Shown one piece after another: positions 34,249-42,521 of a stretch of DNA of 63,149 nt. A model generated the notes under the pieces. That model did not search any database. It was not told the origin of the DNA and saw only the letters and a list, made by a program, of their open reading frames with translations. The stretch spans positions 1-63,149 of the forward strand of contig CAIZLW010000002.1 of the NCBI GenBank assembly GCA_903933915.1, given 5' to 3'. Each line of letters begins with the position of its first letter. The stretch's first letter is position 1. Source of the stretch: an uncultured beta proteobacterium. GTDB lineage: Bacteria; Pseudomonadota; Gammaproteobacteria; Burkholderiales; SG8-41. The translations under genes and the position numbers were made by a program.

Positions 34249-35220
34249 ATGAGCCCATCAAAACTGGATACAGGCCGTCTGATTGCGGCAGTTTTTTTAC
34301 TGACGTTCGGCGCGGTTGCTGTCGCGCAGACTTTTCCGTCCAGGCCGATACGCCTGGTCGTGCCGGCAGCCCCCGGCGGCGGCACCGACATCCTGGCCCG
34401 GCTGCTCAGCCCGGAACTGACCAAACAGTTCGGCCAGCAGATTGTCATCGAGAACCGCGCCGGCGGCGCGACGATGATCGGCTCTGAGTTTGTCGCGCGT
34501 TCGGCGCCCGACGGCCACACGCTGGTGATCGCGACGACACCGCACGCGATCAATCCGACGCTGTACAAAAAGCTGCCCTTCGATCCGGTGAAGGATTTCA
34601 CCATGATCAGCCAGCTCGGTCTGACCACTACCGTGCTGGTGGTGCACCCGTCGCTGCCGGTCAGCAACGTCAAGGAATTCATCGCGCTGGCCAAGGCGCG
34701 GCCGGGGCAACTGACCGCGGGCACCGCCGCCGGCAACTCCGCGTACCTTGCGGTTGAAATGCTCAAGACCATGGCCAAGATCGATGCGGTGAACATCCCG
34801 TACAAGGGGGCAGGCCAGGCGCTGACCGATCTGGTTGCCGGCCACATCCAGTTCCAGGTCAATACGCTGCTGGCAGCGAAGCCGTTCATCGATTCGGGGC
34901 GCCTGCGCGCGATCGGCGTATGCAGCGCCAAACGCTCATCCACGCTGCCCAATGTGCAGGCGATCGGCGAGACGCTGAAAGGATTCGAGACCAGCGGCTG
35001 GTACGCGCTGCTCGGCCCGGCCAATATTCCGCGCGAGACCACGCTACGCATTCACGACGGTTTCGCCAAGTCGCTGCGCATGCCGGAGATCACCAAGCGC
35101 CTGGCCGATCAGGGCGTCGAAGTGACCGCCGGAACGCCTGACGAGTTGTCAAAAGTGATGCCGCTGGAAATCAGGAAGTGGGGCGAGGTGGTCAAATCTT
35201 CGGGCGCCACTCCCGGCTGA
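34249..35220 (+). CDS. Bug/TctC-family periplasmic solute receptor (tandem copy 4)
   Basis: 323 residues from the ATG at 34249 (GGGGAGA upstream; the frame is open to 34153). Signal peptide ends AVAVA|QTF. IRLVVPAAPGGGTDILARL, VIENRAGGATMIGSEF and VNIPYKGAGQALTDLVAG. It lies 53 bp after copy 3; the two differ clearly in sequence, so this is not a recent duplication. Confidence 0.92.
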   Translation: MSPSKLDTGRLIAAVFLLTFGAVAVAQTFPSRPIRLVVPAAPGGGTDILARLLSPELTKQFGQQIVIENRAGGATMIGSEFVARSAPDGHTLVIATTPHAINPTLYKKLPFDPVKDFTMISQLGLTTTVLVVHPSLPVSNVKEFIALAKARPGQLTAGTAAGNSAYLAVEMLKTMAKIDAVNIPYKGAGQALTDLVAGHIQFQVNTLLAAKPFIDSGRLRAIGVCSAKRSSTLPNVQAIGETLKGFETSGWYALLGPANIPRETTLRIHDGFAKSLRMPEITKRLADQGVEVTAGTPDELSKVMPLEIRKWGEVVKSSGATPG

Positions 35221-35227
35221 TCAATCG

Positions 35228-35680
35228 CTAAAAATCGCGATACTTGCCGCTCGCCAGCAGGCGGGCGATCTCCGCGCGCAGTTCGACGATGTCGTCCTCG
35301 CGCAATGCTTCGAGCTTGCCCATCTCTTTGTGAAAGGCTTCGCGCGTCGGCGGAAATGCCAGCGCGTGACCGAAGGGTTGCAGCGTCGCGCCTTGCGCGC
35401 GACCGTACAGATGCACATGCAGTTCGGCGCGCCAGTTGCCGTTGTCCTGATAATTGATGCGGCCGATGTTGATGCCCTTGCGCGAGAGCACCGTTTTCAT
35501 CGCTTCGCCGCCGACCATGGTCAGCTTGATCAGTTCGATCGCCTGTTCACGGCTGAGTTGCGTGCGGTCTTCGACCGCGACCTTCGGATCGATGACAATG
35601 TGGCCGCCGTCGCTGCGCGACACATGCGGCTGATCCAGCGTGCGCAGCACGAAGTGCCGCGCCTCGTAAATCACCGCCAC
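35228..35680 (-). CDS. HIT-family protein
   Basis: 150 residues. GGHIVIDPKVAVEDRTQLS and NWRAELHVHLYGRAQG; the HVHLYGR segment is a histidine-triad motif with the third His missing, close to other degenerate HIT branches. Probably a nucleotide hydrolase or transferase. It follows the carboxymuconolactone decarboxylase-like gene in the same direction with a 1-bp gap. Confidence 0.7.
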   Translation of the reverse strand: MAVIYEARHFVLRTLDQPHVSRSDGGHIVIDPKVAVEDRTQLSREQAIELIKLTMVGGEAMKTVLSRKGINIGRINYQDNGNWRAELHVHLYGRAQGATLQPFGHALAFPPTREAFHKEMGKLEALREDDIVELRAEIARLLASGKYRDF

Positions 35681-35681
35681 C

Positions 35682-36302
35682 TTATTTTTTGAGTGGCGGC
35701 AGCGGCAGCGGCGTGCCGGGCGGCACCGGCGTGCGGTCGACGTTCAGGCACATCGATACCAGCACATAGAAGCCATTGACCGAAATCAGGTCGACCACGC
35801 CGCGTTCGCCGAAACGGGCGACGGCGCGTGCATGCATCGCATCACTGACGCCCTGCGTTTGCTGCAGCTCGCTGGAGAATTCGTAGACCAGCGTTTCATC
35901 CGCATCCATGCCGGCCGGGCGTTGGCCCTGGGCAATGGCATCGGCGATTTTCGGATCAAGACCGCCTTCGAGCGCCAGCTTGTGATGGGCGACCCATTCG
36001 TATTGCGAGGTCCAGTTTCTCGCGGTGACGAGGATGGCGAGTTCATTGAGCTTGCCGGCCAGCGAACTGCGAAAGCGGATTTCCTCGCCGAGTTGTTGCA
36101 CCAGATTGCCGATGCCCGGGCTGCGCAGCCAGACGTTGAACGGTCCGCCCAGCGGTCCGGGTTTCGATGCGCCCGAACTGGCGAGTTTCGCGCGCGGTCC
36201 GGATTTGATCGCATCGGTCAGCGCCTGCTGTTCCGGCGTCAGTTTGTCGATGGGAATCAGCTGGAAGCGGCGGGTGTCGGCAGACTGCACATCATTGCTC
36301 AT
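35682..36302 (-). CDS. Carboxymuconolactone decarboxylase/AhpD-family protein
   Basis: 206 residues. FNVWLRSPGIGNLVQQLGEEIRF, LAGKLNELAILVTARNWTSQYEWVAHHKLALEGGLDPKIADAIAQG is the all-helical CMD core with the EWxxHxxxA motif; the AhpD CxxC is absent, so it is not a peroxidase partner. Enzymatic role unknown. An AT-rich repeat lies just upstream of its ATG. Confidence 0.85.
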   Translation of the reverse strand: MSNDVQSADTRRFQLIPIDKLTPEQQALTDAIKSGPRAKLASSGASKPGPLGGPFNVWLRSPGIGNLVQQLGEEIRFRSSLAGKLNELAILVTARNWTSQYEWVAHHKLALEGGLDPKIADAIAQGQRPAGMDADETLVYEFSSELQQTQGVSDAMHARAVARFGERGVVDLISVNGFYVLVSMCLNVDRTPVPPGTPLPLPPLKK

Positions 36303-36312
36303 GGGTGGCCTT

Positions 36313-36341
36313 TAAAATATTAATAAAAACAAATACTTATA
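36313..36341 (+). repeat. AT-rich dispersed repeat, copy D
   Basis: AATATTAATAAAAACAAAT and then ACTTAT, between two minus-strand genes, 11 bp upstream of the carboxymuconolactone decarboxylase-like ATG. Confidence 0.6.
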
Positions 36342-36374
36342 CTGAAATCCCTGAAGCGCGACCGGATCCGGCTT

Positions 36375-36968
36375 TCAGGTGAAGTCGAGGCGCGCGTCGC
36401 GCAGCACGCCGAAGAGTTGAACCGGATCGCGGCGGGTAATTTCCAGCGGCGGCAGCGGTTCTGCCTGAAGGGTGGCGCGGTCGTTGCCGAGGGCATCCAT
36501 CACCGCTGCCGAGAGTACGAATTCGCCGGCGCGCGCGCGATGCAGCAGGCGGGCCGCGATGCTGACGCTGTCGCCGATGACCATGGACGGCGTTTTTCCG
36601 GCAGCACCCATGACCACGTCGCCGGCATGCAGGCCCATCGCGACCGCGGCGCGAATGCCGAAGTCGCGTGTCCATGCATCCTCGATGGCGTCGAAATCAT
36701 GCTGGATTTCCTGCGCGGTCTGCACGGCCTGCCGCGCATTCGAGGCTCCGGTGAAAAAAGCCATTAGCGTGTCGTTCAGCATGTTGTGCACAGTGCCGCC
36801 GTTGCGTTCGACAGCGGCGCGCACCAGATCAAAAAATACGGCGGCCTGGTTCAGTACCACCGCCGGTTGCAACATGGCCGAGGTGCGCGTGAAGCCGCGG
36901 GTCTCGGCGAACAGGATTACGGCCGGCAGGCGCGCCGGCGTGTTCATCGCGATAATCGTCGAAGTCAT
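36375..36968 (-). CDS. Stand-alone class III adenylate/guanylate cyclase-like domain, probably degenerate
   Basis: 197 residues, a bare cyclase homology domain. The metal-binding segment reads LFAETRGFT instead of FADIRGFT, replacing the first Asp; LNDTLMAFF keeps the second acidic residue; GDSVSIAARLLHRA has Ser where transition-state Asn is usual. No sensor or membrane part. It may be inactive or act as a regulatory partner. Confidence 0.75.
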   Translation of the reverse strand: MTSTIIAMNTPARLPAVILFAETRGFTRTSAMLQPAVVLNQAAVFFDLVRAAVERNGGTVHNMLNDTLMAFFTGASNARQAVQTAQEIQHDFDAIEDAWTRDFGIRAAVAMGLHAGDVVMGAAGKTPSMVIGDSVSIAARLLHRARAGEFVLSAAVMDALGNDRATLQAEPLPPLEITRRDPVQLFGVLRDARLDFT

Positions 36969-37034
36969 GCGGGAAACTCCATATGCGGAGGATGCGCGGG
37001 ATGCATGGGCATTATAGCCACTACACGAAATATT

Positions 37035-38102
37035 TCAGTCCAGCAGCGAGAAGCCCAGCCCCGGTGTTGCCGGCACCTGCAACAGCCCGTCACTGAATTC
37101 CGGATGAGATGCAAAGCGCGTGCGCAGCGCGGCGTGCGCACCATGCACTTCCAGCATGCCGCCGTGCGCATGGCCGGCCATCGCCGGCAGATTCGCCGCT
37201 TCATAACCGCCGGCGCCGGTGACCGGCACGCCGTGCGCTTCGGCCAGCGCAAGGATGCGCAGCATCGCGCTGAGGCCGCCGCAGAACGCCGCGTTGGGCT
37301 GCAGGACGTCGAGCGCGCCGCCGGTCAGCGCATCACGGAACCAGGCCATCGACTGGATCATCTGTCCCGAAGCCAGCGGGATCGGGATTGCGCGCCGCAG
37401 TTCGGCCAGCGCGGCAAGGTCGTTGCCGCGCACCGGCTCCTCGAAAAATGCGATATCGCAATCGGCCACCAGTGTTGCCAGGCGTTTGGCTTCGGCCACG
37501 GTATAAGCGCAGTTGGCATCGAGCATCAACGGCGCACGGCCGATGGCGGCGCGCACGGCGCGGATGCGCTGGGCATCCTCGGTGATGCTGCGTCCCGCGC
37601 CGACGAGGATTTTTGCGCCGTGAAATCCTGCAGTCAGCGCGGTCGTGCAGGCGTGGATCAGTTCGGTTTCGGTGAATGCGGGAAGACCAACCGTGGCGTA
37701 GGCGGGCACTGCAGCGCGGGCGCCGCCGATCAACCGCGCGACCGGCAGGTTGAGCATTTTCCCCTTGATGTCCCACAGCGCGAGATCCAGCGCCGACAGT
37801 GCGGATACGAACACGCCGGTCGATTGCCGGGGGTTGAATTTTTTCGCCAGCGTCGCGGTCACCGCTTCGATGTCGAGCGGATCGAGACCTTTCGCGGTCT
37901 CTGCAAAACCGCCATTGAGCAGATGCGCGACCTCAGCCGAGAGGAAGCGGCCGGTAACGCCGATGCCGGTGATGCCGTCGCGGGTAGTGACCTTGCAGCG
38001 GACATAAGTCAGGCTTTCCTGGCCGGCATAGGCGTCGGCAGCGCGTTCGGGTTTGATGTGTTCGACGGCGGCGTGGATGCTGGCGATAGTCATGAAAGTC
38101 AA
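37035..38102 (-). CDS. Mandelate racemase/muconate-lactonizing enzyme superfamily protein with altered active site
   Basis: 355 residues with capping and barrel domains: ALSALDLALWDIKGKMLNLPV, LMLDANCAYTVAEAK (first metal Asp), IAFFEEPVRGND (second Glu). The KxK base motif reads GAKILVG, lacking the second Lys, and the third metal ligand position reads SGQMIQS with Gln instead of Glu. Reaction unknown. Possibly evolved toward a different acid dehydration, or inactive. Confidence 0.82.
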   Translation of the reverse strand: MTFMTIASIHAAVEHIKPERAADAYAGQESLTYVRCKVTTRDGITGIGVTGRFLSAEVAHLLNGGFAETAKGLDPLDIEAVTATLAKKFNPRQSTGVFVSALSALDLALWDIKGKMLNLPVARLIGGARAAVPAYATVGLPAFTETELIHACTTALTAGFHGAKILVGAGRSITEDAQRIRAVRAAIGRAPLMLDANCAYTVAEAKRLATLVADCDIAFFEEPVRGNDLAALAELRRAIPIPLASGQMIQSMAWFRDALTGGALDVLQPNAAFCGGLSAMLRILALAEAHGVPVTGAGGYEAANLPAMAGHAHGGMLEVHGAHAALRTRFASHPEFSDGLLQVPATPGLGFSLLD

Positions 38103-38274
38103 CCTGTGGCGTGCGGCGGAGGCTGGAGTTTACCCGTCTGCAGTCCTGGCGGTAATGCGCTTGCGGCAAGAAGGGGCACGCAGTGGCGACTTGTTTATAC
38201 TGTGGACAGTGTTATCGCGCGAACGCCAGCGCGAGTCAGAATAAAAAGCGGCGTTTGAGCGACAGGGGAAGTGA

Positions 38275-40530
38275 TTGCCGGCAAATAAGAATGAAGCCGT
38301 GGCCGGTGGCCACGGTGCATGGGGCGGACAAGCGCTCAAAGTCCTGATGGGTGATCTTGCAGGCGGGTTTACCGCCACACTGATTGCCATTCCCCATGCG
38401 ATGGGCTTGGGACTGCTCGCATTCGCCGCGCTCGGGCCGGCCTGGGCGCCTGTCGGAGTGGTCGCGGGGCTGCTGTCGGTGGTTGTCGGCAGCTTTGTTT
38501 CAGGCGTAATCCCGTCCGGCACCTGCATGATGATGGGCGCCCGGACGTCAGTGACTATGGTCTTTGCCGGCATTCTGGCGGCACTGGCGGCGCATCCGCT
38601 GCTGCAGACGCCGCAGGGTCCCGATGTACCGCAGGTGCTGACGCTCGCATTTATTGCGGTGTTTCTGTCCGGACTGCTGCAGATGGGTTTTGGCGCGCTG
38701 CGGATGGGTCGTGCCATCAAATTCGTGCCGTATCCGGTCATCGCCGGTTTCATGAACGGCATTGCCATTCTGATGATCGTGTCGCAGATCGGCCCGATGC
38801 TGGGCGTTGATGCGAGCCTGCCGCTGCGTGATCTGATCGCGCATGCCGGTGTGATCCGTCCCGCCAGTCTGCTGGTCACGGCAGTCGTTATCGCGGTGAT
38901 TTTTCTGGCGCCGCGCATGACCCGCAAAGTCCCGGTCCTGCTTTGCGGCCTGCTGGCAGGCATGCTTCTGCACTATCTGCTGGCAGCCATGGCGCCTGAT
39001 GCCGTCGGCGCACTGGTCGGCGAGCTGCCGGCCACGTCATTTGCCCCGCGCGAACTGGTCTCGATGATGCATATTTCAGCGCGCGACGATTTCGTCGACT
39101 GGCTGGCCTTCCTGCTGCCGAGCGCACTGCTGCTGGCCGCGGTGGCGGCGCTGGACGGACTGATGGCCGCCGTTGTTACCGATCCGGTAACACGCAGCCG
39201 TCATGACAGTGATCGGCAACTCAAGGGGCAGGGCGCAGCCGCGGCACTGGCTGCCGCATTCGGCGCCGTTCCGCCGGCCGCCAGCACGCACACCCGCGCC
39301 GCCGGCTACCTCAGCGGAGGACGGACATTTCGCTGTTCACTGTTTCACGCCCTGTTCATGTTGCTGTCATTGTTTGCGCTCGGCCCGCTGATTGCGCGCA
39401 TACCGGTGGCGGCACTTGCGGGCATCATCATCTATACCGCGTTGACGCTGGTGGATCGCTGGACGCGCGACCTGGTCCGGCGTCTTGGAACAGACGGTAT
39501 TGACCGGCTTGAAATCCTGCTCAATCTGGCTGTGGTATTGGTCGTCACGCTGTCGATGCTGGTGTTGAACCTGATGGCGGCTTTTACTGTCGGCATCGCG
39601 GCCGCAATATTCCTGCTGCTGGTCAAACTGAGCGGCTCGCCGGTGCGCAGGATGCTTGACGGCACGGTCCGCGCTTCACTGAAGATCCGCAGCGGGGAAG
39701 ATCGGGCGATACTGCGGCCGCTGGGCCGGCAAATCCGCATTTTCGAACTCGAAGGCGCCATTTTCTTCGGCACTGCGGATCGCCTGCAGATGGACGTTGA
39801 AAACCTTCCCGATGAGGTGCGCTATGTCATTCTCGACTTCCGCCGGGTGACCGAGGTCGATGCCAGCGGCGCGCGTGCGCTTGAAACCATCTGTCATACG
39901 GCAGCCCAGCGCAATATGCGGGTGCTGCTGAGCCATCTGCAAGGCGATGCAGGTCACGGGCGTTATTTGCGCGCGCTGGGCATTGCCGCGGTTGTCGCGG
40001 CGGAACACTGGTTTATCGATCTGGACCGCGCACTCGAATGGACGGAAGACCAGTTGCTGGGGCGTGACCGCTTCCAGGATGGCTCGGAGCTCGCTCCCCG
40101 GGATATGGCATTGTTTGCCGGGCTGGACGCCGTGGAAATGGCTGCGCTTGCTGAATTGCTGGAGCGCCACGAGCTTGTGCATGGTGATGTCGTGTTCAGG
40201 GAAGGTGATGCGGGCGACCGGGTTTACCTGATCGCGCGGGGTTCGGTCAGCATCAAGTTGCAGCTGACGAATGAGAGCCGTGCGCGCCGGCTGGCTACCT
40301 TTGAGCCGGGCGTGTTTTTCGGCGAGATGGCGATGTTCGAGGGTGAGCGCCGCTCGGCTGACGCCTTTGCCAGGGGCGAACGTGTGGTGCTGTATACGCT
40401 CAGCGCGGAAAGATTGGCGCAGGTCATGCATCAACAGCCGCAGATAGGCATCAAACTCTACCGCAACCTGAGCCGCGAACTGGCCATCCGCCTGCGTGTT
40501 ACCAGCGGCGCGCTGCGCGCGCTGGAATAA
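38275..40530 (+). CDS. SulP-family anion transporter fused to STAS and cyclic-nucleotide-binding domains
   Basis: 751 residues from a TTG start (AGGGGAAG upstream). A polytopic SulP transport domain (about 20-430: GDLAGGFTATLIAIPHAMGLGLL, SGVIPSGTCMMMGARTSVTM, YPVIAGFMNGIAILM), then a STAS domain (about 480-575: VILDFRRVTEVDASGARALE), then a cNMP-binding domain (about 620-740: VVFREGDAGDRVYLIARGSV, FGEMAMFEGERRSADAFA). It may import sulfate, bicarbonate or carboxylates under nucleotide control. The 172-bp divergent gap before it shows no clear promoter. Confidence 0.9.
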   Translation: MPANKNEAVAGGHGAWGGQALKVLMGDLAGGFTATLIAIPHAMGLGLLAFAALGPAWAPVGVVAGLLSVVVGSFVSGVIPSGTCMMMGARTSVTMVFAGILAALAAHPLLQTPQGPDVPQVLTLAFIAVFLSGLLQMGFGALRMGRAIKFVPYPVIAGFMNGIAILMIVSQIGPMLGVDASLPLRDLIAHAGVIRPASLLVTAVVIAVIFLAPRMTRKVPVLLCGLLAGMLLHYLLAAMAPDAVGALVGELPATSFAPRELVSMMHISARDDFVDWLAFLLPSALLLAAVAALDGLMAAVVTDPVTRSRHDSDRQLKGQGAAAALAAAFGAVPPAASTHTRAAGYLSGGRTFRCSLFHALFMLLSLFALGPLIARIPVAALAGIIIYTALTLVDRWTRDLVRRLGTDGIDRLEILLNLAVVLVVTLSMLVLNLMAAFTVGIAAAIFLLLVKLSGSPVRRMLDGTVRASLKIRSGEDRAILRPLGRQIRIFELEGAIFFGTADRLQMDVENLPDEVRYVILDFRRVTEVDASGARALETICHTAAQRNMRVLLSHLQGDAGHGRYLRALGIAAVVAAEHWFIDLDRALEWTEDQLLGRDRFQDGSELAPRDMALFAGLDAVEMAALAELLERHELVHGDVVFREGDAGDRVYLIARGSVSIKLQLTNESRARRLATFEPGVFFGEMAMFEGERRSADAFARGERVVLYTLSAERLAQVMHQQPQIGIKLYRNLSRELAIRLRVTSGALRALE

Positions 40531-40615
40531 CTTCGAACCGGCATTGTCGGGAGTGCAGCTTCGTGACGGCGGGCGTAAAATTACGCGCATCAACAATATT
40601 CCACTCCAGGACACC

Positions 40616-41620
40616 ATGATCATCAACAATCAGATACACCATGCCCTTGGGCTTGCGCTCTGCCTTGCAGCAGCATCATCCGGCCTTGCGGCAGCGGCCG
40701 TGGCGACCGAAGATCCGGCCAGATACCCGAGCAAATCCATTCGATTCGTCGTGCCGTTCCCCCCGGGCGGCGGCAACGACACCATCGCGCGACTGGTCGG
40801 CCAGCAGATGGCGGCGTCGCTGGGCCAGCAGGTGGCCATCGACAACCGTCCCGGCGCTGCCGGCGCGCTCGGCGCGCAGATTGCCGCTGCCGCAGCTGCC
40901 GACGGTTACACAATTTTCCTCGCTGGCGTGGGCAGCCATGGTCTTAATCCGAACCTGACCAGAAAACCACTTTATGATCCGATCAAGGATTTTGACGCGA
41001 TCAGCCTGATTGCCTCGGCGCCGCTGCTGGTGGTGGTGCACCCGTCGCTGCCGGCAAAGTCCGTGAAGGAGCTCATCACGCTGGCCAAAGCCCGCCCCGG
41101 CGCGATCAACTACGCCTCCAACGGTACCGGCGGTTCTTCGCACATGGCCGTTGAACTGTTCGACATGATGGCCGGAACAAAAATGGCGCATATCCCGTAC
41201 AAGGGGCTGGCACCGGCGCTGACCGAGCTGATGGCTGGCGAAGTGCAGGTGATGTTTTCCAGCGCGGTGGCGATGCTGCCCCAGGTGAAGGCGGGGCGGC
41301 TGCGCGCGATCGCGATGACCGGCAGCAAACGTTCGGCGGCGCTTCCCGATGTGCCGACTGTGGCGGAATCGGGCCTGAAGGGCTACGAAACCGGTTCCTG
41401 GTATGGCGTGGTGGCTCCGGCGGGTACGCCCAAATACGCAATCGACAAACTGTCTTCCGAAATTATCCGCATCACCAAATCCCCGGCGATTACCAACAAG
41501 CTGGTCGAGGAAGCGGTGATTCCGGTGGGCAGCACGCCGGCGGAATTCACCGCCTATATCAAGTCCGAGATCGCGCGCTGGGGCAAGGTCATCAAGCAGG
41601 CCGGGCTCAAGGTCGAATAA
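40616..41620 (+). CDS. Bug/TctC-family periplasmic solute receptor (copy 5)
   Basis: 334 residues from the ATG at 40616. Signal peptide MIINNQIHHALGLALCLAAA...AAA. IRFVVPFPPGGGNDTIARL, AIDNRPGAAGALGAQ, AHIPYKGLAPALTELMAG. It follows the SulP gene by 85 bp; whether they work together is unknown. Confidence 0.92.
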   Translation: MIINNQIHHALGLALCLAAASSGLAAAAVATEDPARYPSKSIRFVVPFPPGGGNDTIARLVGQQMAASLGQQVAIDNRPGAAGALGAQIAAAAAADGYTIFLAGVGSHGLNPNLTRKPLYDPIKDFDAISLIASAPLLVVVHPSLPAKSVKELITLAKARPGAINYASNGTGGSSHMAVELFDMMAGTKMAHIPYKGLAPALTELMAGEVQVMFSSAVAMLPQVKAGRLRAIAMTGSKRSAALPDVPTVAESGLKGYETGSWYGVVAPAGTPKYAIDKLSSEIIRITKSPAITNKLVEEAVIPVGSTPAEFTAYIKSEIARWGKVIKQAGLKVE

Positions 41621-41643
41621 ACGGGTGCTGCAGTAATGGCTTG

Positions 41644-41934
41644 TTACTGCAGCGAAGGATCCGGTTCGTCGTCCCTGATCGTGGCCAGGGCCATCGCCAG
41701 CACTTCAAGACCGTCGGCGACGCGGTCGGCCTGCATTTCAGTCAGGCCCTTGCTTTCCAGCAGATCGATATTCTCGTCCATCGGCAGCGCCCCGTGCAGG
41801 CGCTGGTAGGTGGCGACCTGCAGCGCCAGCAACCGCGTTGCGGTAATGAGCGCGTCCCGTGACGCATCGTTTATCATTCTGTCGGTCAGTGTCGCCAGTT
41901 TGGCGAGGCGTCCGTATCCGGTGAGGTCAAGCAT
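41644..41934 (-). CDS. Small helical protein, unknown function
   Basis: 96 residues from the ATG at 41934. LTDRMINDASRDALITATRLLALQVATYQRLHGALPMDENIDLLESKGLTEMQADRVADGLEVLAMAL looks like a coherent soluble helical protein. The frame is open further upstream, but that region belongs to the divergent exported protein. Start codons of the two genes interlock in CATG. Confidence 0.6.
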   Translation of the reverse strand: MLDLTGYGRLAKLATLTDRMINDASRDALITATRLLALQVATYQRLHGALPMDENIDLLESKGLTEMQADRVADGLEVLAMALATIRDDEPDPSLQ

Positions 41935-42445
41935 GTTGAGGTTCCTGGTGGTAATTGCGGTCCTGGCCATGCTGCCGCCAGCGATAATGGCCCAGACTGT
42001 AGCCCCCGGGGCGGTTGCCGTCCATGAGTCCGCACACACATCTTCCACTATGGAATCATTTTTCAAGAGTCTGCGCAGACCGGGTTCGCCGAACCACTGG
42101 CTGGCCGCGCCTGCAGACTATGCCGTCAAACCGGATGCCGTGGCACCCGTTTTTGCGCTGCCGGCTGCCGCATTGCATGCCGCCTTGAAGGCAGTCGTGC
42201 AGCAAACCAAAGGCGCTGAGATCAATGCGGAGACGGTGGATGGCCTGCATGTGGTTTTTACCTCGGCGGTGTTCAACTTCAAGGACGATGTCCGCATTCA
42301 CATCATTGCGCTGTCGCCGCAACAATCGACCCTGGCCCTGTATTCGGCATCCCGCGTGGGCTACTGGGACCTGGGCGCCAACCGGCGGCGGGTCGAAGAG
42401 TGGCTGGCCCGCCTGCAGATGGTAATCTCCGCTCCCAAACCGTAA
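41933..42445 (+). CDS. Exported DUF1499-like protein
   Basis: 170 residues from the ATG at 41933, signal peptide MLRFLVVIAVLAMLPPAIMA|QT. PGSPNHWLAAPADYAVKPDAVAPVFALPAAALHAAL and SRVGYWDLGANRRRVEEWLARL match the DUF1499 pattern. Function unknown, probably periplasmic. It shares the CATG start with the divergent gene. Confidence 0.7.
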   Translation: MLRFLVVIAVLAMLPPAIMAQTVAPGAVAVHESAHTSSTMESFFKSLRRPGSPNHWLAAPADYAVKPDAVAPVFALPAAALHAALKAVVQQTKGAEINAETVDGLHVVFTSAVFNFKDDVRIHIIALSPQQSTLALYSASRVGYWDLGANRRRVEEWLARLQMVISAPKP

Positions 42446-42521
42446 TTCAAGGTGCCGCCGCAGGCGTGGCGGGGCACCGGCAGACATCACCACCGCGCCC
42501 TACATAACGACTGATTACCCC

